Source: an uncultured Bacilli bacterium (lineage in GTDB: Bacteria; Bacillota_I; Bacilli_A; RF39; UBA660). Taken from it: a DNA stretch of 64,000 bases. The DNA is taken from NCBI GenBank assembly GCA_947628235.1, contig CANQZC010000003.1, forward strand, positions 1-64,000. The letters are read 5' to 3'. The notes beneath the pieces are model-generated. The model made no database searches. It saw nothing but the letters and a program-made list of their open reading frames with translations, and was not told the origin of the DNA. Shown piece by piece: positions 57,801 through 64,000 of the stretch; position 1 is the first letter of the stretch; every line of letters starts with the position of its first letter. The position numbers and the translations under genes are program-made.

Positions 57801-60003
57801 AGCTTCATTAAATGCGTGGGATGGTAATCATATTGAGATCAACGAAGAAGATAATTATATCTTAGCTCCACAGGTAGGTGCGGGTGAAAAAGATAAAGAC
57901 AACAGATTTAGTGGCGTAGTAATCGGTAAGGCACAAACTTACGATCAGAAGAGTGCTTCACTAGGTCTGTTAGGATATAGCCATGGAAAACAATCTATTT
58001 TCTTAGATGCTATGACTGGCAATGCTATATTTGGTCTTACAGAGGATGATGCTCTTGATCCAAACAATCCATTAACAGAGGGCCGCATTGAACTTATTCC
58101 AGGTGGCGTAAGTTCTATTGCAAGATGGAAGATTGACAGTAGATCTTTTTATAATGTTGTTGATGGAAATATTGGTTCAGAATATAGCGATGCTCCAACA
58201 GGAGCACAAAGAAGTATTCCGCATGACAAACAAGGGGTTTTATTAAACGCTGATCCCGCGTACTTATCAATTAAGGGCCGTTTACTTACTGCCCGAGATG
58301 TTGATCCTAATGCGGCAAATACTATTGTTGAACCTGGAGACGCATTAGAATTACAACTTGATCCTAATGATATGTCTATTTTTACTATTTATAGACATTT
58401 TAAACAAGGTGATAGATGGTATCGTAAGCCATTAGTAGGTATTAATGGTATTGGTCAATTTTATGCTAATACTCTTGAAATGCCACTGGGTAATTCTAGT
58501 TCGTCTACTCAAACCACTGCTCTTACTATTGGATATATTGGGGCATTTGGAGTAAAAGCTGCTGCTGGTCTGTTTGCGGGAGCTAATATAGATATTAATG
58601 GTGTGTCATTATTTAAGATGTTTACTGATGTAGGTGATACTCGTGGAGGGACATTATATTTAAGTGGTTCTAACAACGTTAATAATGAATATGTAAGACC
58701 TATGTCATTACATGGTGATACTATTTCATTATATGCAGGAGTTAGTTCAGCTGATAGGACTTCTCCAAATAGTGTTATAGTACAGAGAAATGAAGTAGAC
58801 TTAGATGTTAATGGCGGGATTCAACTTCATCTGTTGGGAATAGGTGAAAGTACATTAATAACAAAAGCGTTTAAACGTAATATTAATGGTAACTATACGA
58901 ATACTATTACTGGAACAGAAGATACTACTGTTAAAGGAAATGTGACTAAATTATATGGTCATAGTTACACAAGAACAGTTGGTATGGAAGGTACTGGTAA
59001 TACTGCTATTACTACTCATGGTACTCATACTGAAACAGTAGACAAAGATGTTACTTTTACTTTTGGTGGTAAAGAAACAAGAACCATTACCGGTAATCTT
59101 TTAGTTAATACAGCATCTGCCGCGGATGGCTTTACTATAGAAGCAAGTAATGGCTCTTTTGGTCATATGAAACTTGGTTCTCGTGACAGTGGTAATCAGG
59201 CTTTCTTAGATTTAAAGCGTGGTAATGCCCGTACAGAATTAAGAAGTCACTATGGTTTAAATATTTATGCAGCCGCTACAGGTGGTATGAATAGTACTGG
59301 CAATGGCATTGAAATGGTTGCTGGTAATAATGGACAAATTAGATTGTCTAGTACAACTGGTAGTTCTCCAAGTAATGTTAATGAAGTAATGTTATCATTA
59401 CTCTCACAAAATGGTAACACAGGTGACTGGAAATTAAGTAGTCCACAACACGGTAGTATTATTAGTGATGGTAATATTAATATTGGAGGTATTGGAATTC
59501 GAGCTGGCGTTCATGCTACGCCCGGTTTTGCTTCTCCATGGATTTTAGCCGATGGTGCTATTAATGGTACTAATAATGTAGGATTATTAGTAGGCCAAAA
59601 TGCTCATGTTAACGGACATATTTTTTCTCAAACATTGGTTGATACAGGAGTAAGAAGTGATGCTTCTGTAACACAGTGGATTATTGACCATAATAAATGG
59701 GCCGGTGATTTAGAGAAAAAAGTTATAGATGCGCTTGATAGAGTTGGTAAACTAGAGGGACGTATGACAACAGCCGAGAATAATATTAGTGCTGCACAAC
59801 AAACAGCCAATAATGCTCTTAATGTTGCTAATAGTAAAGCTGATGCAAACCACAGCCACAGTGGATACGCAAGTAGTAGTCATGCTCACAATGTCTACTA
59901 TAGTATTATGCGTGCTAACTCTGGCGTCGGTATTAATAACGCATCAATTAATAGTGTCGGTAGTAGCGGTCATCATTCTGCTAGAACAAGTGGACCTGCA
60001 TAA
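54865..60003 (+). CDS. Large tail fibre/baseplate protein (1,712 aa)
   Basis: GTG after AAGAGGTGGTAAA. N-terminal module (IDSLVNDRLNRYATDKTITG...) with an OB-like beta region, several beta-sandwich-like segments (TFRTSTPNESLDVIAETRYQ), then fibre-like repeats rich in Gly/Asn/Thr near residues 1350-1560 (NTITGTEDTTVKGNVTKLYG), a short coiled coil (VGKLEGRMTTAENNISAAQQ) and a His/Ser-rich C-terminus with HSGYASSSHAH, common in phage fibres. Likely a host-contact component. Only the broad role is inferred. Confidence 0.75.
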   Translation: MPERNQIQESVLKAIDSLVNDRLNRYATDKTITGVIVKCNNSLTGEYTVNYQGGNLIAFADEGVAYSKSTSVYVLVPEGNFSNKKIILGKASTIEDDQNITFVSSMVSDYNPVGRNTLTTKEGFSNFGLHSYLREDYYLIYDYDNQENSAVDFNVEEFQNYLKESEAIMIEASFRTRLPVAHRNTKTGIYGLQFVLAFKDRSTDEEVYKTWSYVLDTNSMTGNPYAYNNWADQYAIFPIDIPNFSHIQSIMFYSQGFVEQDDLANDALTGADIWCKELEIHGLRKITAINGDYSLRISTPHGATFRTSTPNESLDVIAETRYQNVISDGWMFYWFRQDARVTTASNNYKMYGGTGWASLEADKGTTKTITLYERENRAFENKYLCVAVYKEEIILKEYFTLYNDTARRELEIVSNLGNKFSFDRGTPTLTCQIDGKQSDFDADSATHRPDSWFTFVWSKIDAYGQVSTFDKTKEELQKEYDDALVGNAGYMELSALKNQIMLMEGVEFNRNVLTYPVRSIENTTTFRCSVYLKDREDEESYSIGSADIVLQNENAAIPSDYYILIENGDQVFQYSESGVTPASDRYRDPQDILPLQCHFYDPAGLEVNNNTYEVKWLVPLEGTLLVPPASLHLNPSTGKIEWFLEKIYPTEIAENFDYQALNNQITCIVNYNGQEYTKDTRFSFVKIGDNGTNGTDIAVKISPTSESNILDKDLLTLWMHNNDTFWNTGQAINEKVLDFDIYQREQKLLPNTVTWTIAGSTSSILVTNMYEGEDGRDGVRLAVTGNARAQRNQIVKGQTTLEVTLQGNDDGVSDIQRNRTTYYGFYGIPIIKSYAGVTYPLHIDNKYTLKQIVYNADGRNPLYNKNQGVKIRYDGADAANKMITFQALGGEYENVAGDGNTCAFKLMQNRDDYKDSDLVSGQLTLRFDENGECLVYILPEDVYSGLYTNNLVHGSIYSSGQLEAEFWVPIHMQLNTVGLASLNAWDGNHIEINEEDNYILAPQVGAGEKDKDNRFSGVVIGKAQTYDQKSASLGLLGYSHGKQSIFLDAMTGNAIFGLTEDDALDPNNPLTEGRIELIPGGVSSIARWKIDSRSFYNVVDGNIGSEYSDAPTGAQRSIPHDKQGVLLNADPAYLSIKGRLLTARDVDPNAANTIVEPGDALELQLDPNDMSIFTIYRHFKQGDRWYRKPLVGINGIGQFYANTLEMPLGNSSSSTQTTALTIGYIGAFGVKAAAGLFAGANIDINGVSLFKMFTDVGDTRGGTLYLSGSNNVNNEYVRPMSLHGDTISLYAGVSSADRTSPNSVIVQRNEVDLDVNGGIQLHLLGIGESTLITKAFKRNINGNYTNTITGTEDTTVKGNVTKLYGHSYTRTVGMEGTGNTAITTHGTHTETVDKDVTFTFGGKETRTITGNLLVNTASAADGFTIEASNGSFGHMKLGSRDSGNQAFLDLKRGNARTELRSHYGLNIYAAATGGMNSTGNGIEMVAGNNGQIRLSSTTGSSPSNVNEVMLSLLSQNGNTGDWKLSSPQHGSIISDGNINIGGIGIRAGVHATPGFASPWILADGAINGTNNVGLLVGQNAHVNGHIFSQTLVDTGVRSDASVTQWIIDHNKWAGDLEKKVIDALDRVGKLEGRMTTAENNISAAQQTANNALNVANSKADANHSHSGYASSSHAHNVYYSIMRANSGVGINNASINSVGSSGHHSARTSGPA

Positions 60004-60023
60004 AAGAGATACAAGGAGACATA

Positions 60024-60245
60024 ATGAACGAAATTCAATTAAGAACGCAGCTTAGAGCTACGTTAATGAATCAAGTAGAACAGATCATGGCAGGGAATAA
60101 TATCTCTGCCATGATGATGGAAGATGCACTAGTATATGTGCTCAATACTATAAAAGATTTAACCTTACAAGACTATGTTAGTGCTAATATCCAAAAGGAA
60201 CAAGAAGCACTTGAACAGGTAGAAGAGGTTGACGAAGGAGAATAA
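60024..60245 (+). CDS. Small acidic helical protein (73 aa)
   Basis: ATG after AAGGAGACATA. Entirely helical (MNEIQLRTQLRATLMNQVEQ; VEEVDEGE end). It lies after the fibre gene where fibre chaperones or small tail proteins are encoded; unknown. Confidence 0.65.
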   Translation: MNEIQLRTQLRATLMNQVEQIMAGNNISAMMMEDALVYVLNTIKDLTLQDYVSANIQKEQEALEQVEEVDEGE

Positions 60246-60248
60246 GGT

Positions 60249-60515
60249 ATGCCTGATAAAGTAACACGCACTTATATAAAAGATGTTGCGGAAAAGCAAG
60301 ATACCGGTGTAATGGGGCAAACTCTTGATATAGGCGTTCCATTTGAAAATGTCTTCGATCAGCGTTTAGATAAAAATGGCTACAATCTAGCTCAATTCTT
60401 TGATAACTACATGGACTTTATTACTAGTGCATATTTTATGTACTATGGCGCGGAAGAGCCAACAAATTCCCATATAAAAATTTGGATTGATACATCTAAA
60501 ACAAATCAAGATTAG
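60249..60515 (+). CDS. Small tail-region protein (88 aa)
   Basis: ATG after GAAGGAGAATAAGGT. VTRTYIKDVAEKQDTGVMGQ then DNYMDFITSAYFMYYGAEEP. Unknown; coupled to neighbours by short gaps. Confidence 0.65.
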   Translation: MPDKVTRTYIKDVAEKQDTGVMGQTLDIGVPFENVFDQRLDKNGYNLAQFFDNYMDFITSAYFMYYGAEEPTNSHIKIWIDTSKTNQD

Positions 60516-60530
60516 TAAGGAGGGGAGAAT

Positions 60531-63374
60531 ATGGCAGGGCTATTAACAAATACTTTATATGCTCCGCTAGTTTCTACATTTATGCGGGCGTTCCCTAATA
60601 ACACTGATGCAGTTGTGTACTTTTCTTATTCTCCCCTTAATGATAGTTCACAAGTTGCAAAAGTTCATGTTAGTGTAGTTAATCAAGAGAACAATGAGAA
60701 TGCTTTAGAAGATGCCACCGGTATATTAATTTATGAAACAGAAAACACTGTTGGTACAATTCATAATGCGGTAGGCTTTGATACTAAAAGCGGATTATAC
60801 TATATTATCATTCCACACAGTGCTTTAAAAGGTTCTACTGATTGGAATATTAATCAATTTTATAAAGTTCAATTACGTTTAGATTCTACCAAAGAGGGTT
60901 CTTATGTTGATGTAAAAGCAAAAATGAACTATCTTACAGAGAATCAAAATAATTTTTCTGAATGGTCAACGGTATGTTTGTTAAGACCAATTTTACAACC
61001 ATACATTGCATTAAAACCGTGGGATGCCCAATCAGGTGATGAACCTTATGTAGCTAAGCTAAATAAAGGTATCGTTAATCTTAGTGGACGAGTTATCTTT
61101 GGAGAAATGGGGTCTTTAGAAACAGAAACGTTGCAGTCATATGTTTTAGAGCTACTGCCGCAAGGAAGTGATCAAGTAGTTTGGTCAAGTGGAAATGTTT
61201 ATACAGGTGATTTACTAGACCCAAATGTAATTAATTATCAATTAACTCTACAAGGTATTAATACTAATGATACTTCTTTATTTACATTGCGGGTGACCAT
61301 TACAACTGAAAATCTTTACGTAACATCTAAAGACTTTGATTTGTCTATTAATGATTATGTTGAAATGACAGATTTCCATCCTATTGGTTATCATGAAAAT
61401 GATCCTATGAATACTGACCTTACTGTAAGTATTAATCAGGAAGAAGGTATCGCTAGTTTCCGTTTTAGAAATTTAGTAGCTGTATATGGTAAAATATATG
61501 TAAAACGTTCTTCAAGCATTTCTCAATTTAAAGATTGGGAAACTATTTATGAAGCCAATGTATCAGATGTAATCGACGTATCTATTGTAGATAATACTAT
61601 TAGTAGTTTTGTTTGGTATAGATATTCAATTCAATTTGAAAATTCTGTTGGGGCATTTTCAAACGTATATTATACCGGTCAATTTATGGCAAAGTTTTAC
61701 GATGCTTTCATTTCAAGATTAGACAAACAGCTTGATCTTAGATATGATTTTAAGATTTCAAGTGTAAAACCTGTGGTTAACCGCACTAAGATTGACACTC
61801 TTGGTGGTAGGTATCCTAAGTTTGCGGAAAACGCTATTCTCAACTACAAACAATTCAGTGTTACAGGTGTTATTTCTGCAGAAGCTGACTATAACCAATT
61901 ATTCCTTAATAAGCAACAATATTATGGCGAAGAATATCAGAACTATCGCGTTTATTTATCTGATGAAGGTATTAAAAGTATAGTTCGTAACGATGCACAG
62001 AACTATGATCAAACTAATGATTATCTTACTACAACTCAAGATGACTGGTTTTGGGAAAGAGAATTTCGTGAAGCAGTAGTAGCTTGGTTAAATGATGGTG
62101 AACCTAAATTATTTAGATCAGCATCAGAAGGTTCTGTTCCTGTTATGGTAACAGATATTTCATTAACACCAAAAGCACAATTAGGTAGACGATTGTATGA
62201 TTTTAGTGCTACTATGTATGAGGTTGGAAAAGGAGAATCATTAGCTGATCTTGAAGCCCTTGGTATATATCATGTACCTCGTATTGCGGAAGCTATTGGA
62301 GATGGAAATCCCGGAATAGGCGGAGATGTATTACCAGACGACCACCGTACTGTAGAAATGATTAGTCAAGTATATGCCTATTCACCTACGAATAATAATA
62401 ATATTATTACTTCTGGTGGTATCCAAGAGACAATTATAAATAGATATAAAATGGGCGGTGTTTATAGTGAAAGAGAAGCCTATGATCTATATATAAAGAA
62501 TGTTAAAATTTTCTTTCATAATAAACCACATTTATTTTTAATTGGAACTAATAACAATATTCAATTAGTTGAAAATCCAACATCCGCACAAGTACAGACT
62601 AATAGACTGCGGCTGGGCTATACGTTCCAACTACAAACAGATAATAGTAGCGCTTGGCGAACAATCTTTGTTAATGAACGCGGATATTATCAACTACCAG
62701 ATGATTTAAATATTACTGGTTTAGCTTTTAACCAATATACTGATGCGGGCTCTGGTACAATCGGAGATACTGTGACCATTGAATATATTGCAGTGTTTAA
62801 CGAACGTTCAAGTTCTGGTTCACTTGTTACAGGTAGTAATGTTGAAAGAACAGTGCTCGGACAATATGAAGGTATTTATACTCCGATGGAATATCTCGGC
62901 GATAGAATCAGATCTAAATATAGTTATATTACTTCTCAATATCAACAGCGTATGCGTTCATGGAAAGGTATATGTTTAGATGTTACTCCTTATGCGGTAG
63001 TAGCTATTCGATATACTAATAGTTCTCAATATAATGAATATAGAGTTGGAGCTACAGGGGTTCTTCACATGCTTCAAGATTTTGCGGTTGAGAATTTATA
63101 TTTCTTAGGGCGATTCATGGTTGAGCGGCCTATAGAACGGCAAGAGTTTGTTGATCCTTGGGAATACGTGCGGTCGGAAGAGTCTGCGAATGCAACAGCT
63201 GACATCCGCAAACCAATCAATAACACTGTATACTCTATTGGCGGAAGTGACATGATTTATTATCAAGATAACTGGTATAGCTTTGATGATAAAGGAGATG
63301 GAACTGGTATTGCGGCAGTTAACATAGAGGGACAAATCAACTTTATCGGTGACGTTGTAAGAAACGAATATTAA
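60531..63374 (+). CDS. Large tail-tip protein, distal-tail-like (947 aa)
   Basis: ATG after AAGGAGGGGAGAAT. N-terminal half consists of beta sandwich domains resembling fibronectin/Ig folds (DFHPIGYHENDPMNTDLTVS, YRYSIQFENSVGAFSNVYYT). Residues about 410-590 hold a Dit-like block (KQFSVTGVISAEADYN, DWFWEREFREAVVAWLNDGE, LGRRLYDFSATMYEVG). Likely a baseplate hub component with added binding domains. Specific partner unknown. Confidence 0.7.
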   Translation: MAGLLTNTLYAPLVSTFMRAFPNNTDAVVYFSYSPLNDSSQVAKVHVSVVNQENNENALEDATGILIYETENTVGTIHNAVGFDTKSGLYYIIIPHSALKGSTDWNINQFYKVQLRLDSTKEGSYVDVKAKMNYLTENQNNFSEWSTVCLLRPILQPYIALKPWDAQSGDEPYVAKLNKGIVNLSGRVIFGEMGSLETETLQSYVLELLPQGSDQVVWSSGNVYTGDLLDPNVINYQLTLQGINTNDTSLFTLRVTITTENLYVTSKDFDLSINDYVEMTDFHPIGYHENDPMNTDLTVSINQEEGIASFRFRNLVAVYGKIYVKRSSSISQFKDWETIYEANVSDVIDVSIVDNTISSFVWYRYSIQFENSVGAFSNVYYTGQFMAKFYDAFISRLDKQLDLRYDFKISSVKPVVNRTKIDTLGGRYPKFAENAILNYKQFSVTGVISAEADYNQLFLNKQQYYGEEYQNYRVYLSDEGIKSIVRNDAQNYDQTNDYLTTTQDDWFWEREFREAVVAWLNDGEPKLFRSASEGSVPVMVTDISLTPKAQLGRRLYDFSATMYEVGKGESLADLEALGIYHVPRIAEAIGDGNPGIGGDVLPDDHRTVEMISQVYAYSPTNNNNIITSGGIQETIINRYKMGGVYSEREAYDLYIKNVKIFFHNKPHLFLIGTNNNIQLVENPTSAQVQTNRLRLGYTFQLQTDNSSAWRTIFVNERGYYQLPDDLNITGLAFNQYTDAGSGTIGDTVTIEYIAVFNERSSSGSLVTGSNVERTVLGQYEGIYTPMEYLGDRIRSKYSYITSQYQQRMRSWKGICLDVTPYAVVAIRYTNSSQYNEYRVGATGVLHMLQDFAVENLYFLGRFMVERPIERQEFVDPWEYVRSEESANATADIRKPINNTVYSIGGSDMIYYQDNWYSFDDKGDGTGIAAVNIEGQINFIGDVVRNEY

Positions 63375-63390
63375 TATCTAAGGAGGGCTT

Positions 63391-64000
63391 ATGAGAAAAT
63401 TATATCCTTACTTAGATAATCCTTGGGGTATTAATTATAATGACCAACAGGAAGATAGAAATTTCTTAAAACAGATTGATAATTTTGTTAATCAAAAACA
63501 ATATGTGCGGATTACATTACTTAATTGGAATGAGGACGGTATTAAAGAGATTGAAGGAGAACTTACTAACGGTTCTATCACTAAAGATTCTGCAAGTACC
63601 GTCCGCCGCACTTGTACATTGTCTTGTAGTGTTAATGGTGGAGAATATACTGCGGAAGATGCAGAAATGGACTTCGCCATTAACAAAAAGATTTACCTAG
63701 AAATAGGTATTAAAAATTATACAGACCAATATCCTGAATATCCTTTCTTGTGGTTCCCGCAAGGAGTATTTTTTATTAGTACATTTAATATTCAAACATC
63801 ATCTAACTCTGCTGTTAATATTAGTTTACAACTAAAAGATAAAATGGCAGGTTTAAATGGTGAAGTTGGAGGAACTATTCCAGCTACAACTATTTTAGAT
63901 GAAATGGATACTCAAGCTCCTTCTGGCGAATATATCACAGAAAAGGTATTAATTTACGATATTATTGTAGAGGTAGTCAATCATTTTGGTGGAGAAATAT
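63391..64000 (+). CDS. Tail-tip/baseplate protein, truncated by the window end
   Basis: ATG after AAGGAGGGCTT. 203 codons, open to the end: MRKLYPYLDNPWGINYNDQQ, beta-rich, with VRITLLNWNEDGIKEIEGEL and WFPQGVFFISTFNIQTSSNS, ending in a helix (YDIIVEVVNHFGGEI). The last segment (TITTEKV-like helix after a GGTIP loop) resembles the start of tail-associated hub proteins. C-terminus outside the window. Confidence 0.72.
   Translation, partial: MRKLYPYLDNPWGINYNDQQEDRNFLKQIDNFVNQKQYVRITLLNWNEDGIKEIEGELTNGSITKDSASTVRRTCTLSCSVNGGEYTAEDAEMDFAINKKIYLEIGIKNYTDQYPEYPFLWFPQGVFFISTFNIQTSSNSAVNISLQLKDKMAGLNGEVGGTIPATTILDEMDTQAPSGEYITEKVLIYDIIVEVVNHFGGEI

Noticed and set aside
1-64000. Genome-wide stop-codon reassignment
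   Set aside because: Two early in-frame TAA codons were seen, but genes across the window end with TAA, TAG and TGA as normal, and no suppressor tRNA anticodon was found.

Overview
The window reads as part of one large, AT-rich tailed (siphovirus-type) phage genome, most likely infecting a Gram-positive Bacillota host. Supporting evidence: consensus TTGACA/TATAAT promoters with 17-18 bp spacers on both strands, strong AGGAGG ribosome sites, many GTG/TTG starts, TAATG-coupled genes, phage tRNAs, and a full head-to-tail module. The host assignment is inference.

Region 1 (1-11,650, mostly leftward) is an RNA-rich arm. It holds seven tRNA genes, an apparent tmRNA (ssrA) with its pseudoknots, two structured RNAs carrying circularly permuted tRNA-like modules, and a Ro60/TROVE protein gene preceded by three tandem Y-RNA-like modules under a consensus promoter. 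The same arm has an Rnl2-type RNA ligase, a macro-domain protein and an intact PP2A-like phosphatase, which suggests a phage-borne RNA-maintenance system.

Region 2 (11,660-17,642, rightward) is a string of small coupled genes: paralogous small proteins, a P-loop protein, zinc-ribbon proteins, then an iteron array with AT-rich DNA immediately before a putative replication initiator, and a run of tiny membrane proteins ending in an A AAA AAG frameshift site.

Region 3 (17,643-25,650) is rich in noncoding control DNA: eight 20-bp tandem repeats, a possible pseudoknot RNA, at least 14 palindromic sites related to AGTTAACC-NN-GGTTAACT, duplicated promoters and leaders, GAAC-N4-GTTC boxes, and a perfect 16-bp parS site (TGTTTCACGTGAAACA) at the mouth of a GC-rich two-gene island. 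Iterons plus parS plus tandem repeats hint at a plasmid-like (phage-plasmid) lifestyle, although no parA/parB or integrase gene lies in the window.

Region 4 (25,700-27,390, leftward) is a cluster of small membrane proteins. Region 5 (27,570-64,000, rightward) is the late module: zinc-ribbon packaging-associated proteins, large terminase, a nuclease, portal, protease/scaffold, decoration protein, capsid, head-tail connectors, tail assembly proteins, tail tube with a likely -1 frameshift extension, a 2,768-residue tape measure, and very large tail-tip/fibre proteins, the last cut by the window end. Hairpin terminators and one internal promoter divide this operon.

The five-base word TGCGG/CCGCA is strikingly over-used across the window, in genes and in noncoding DNA.
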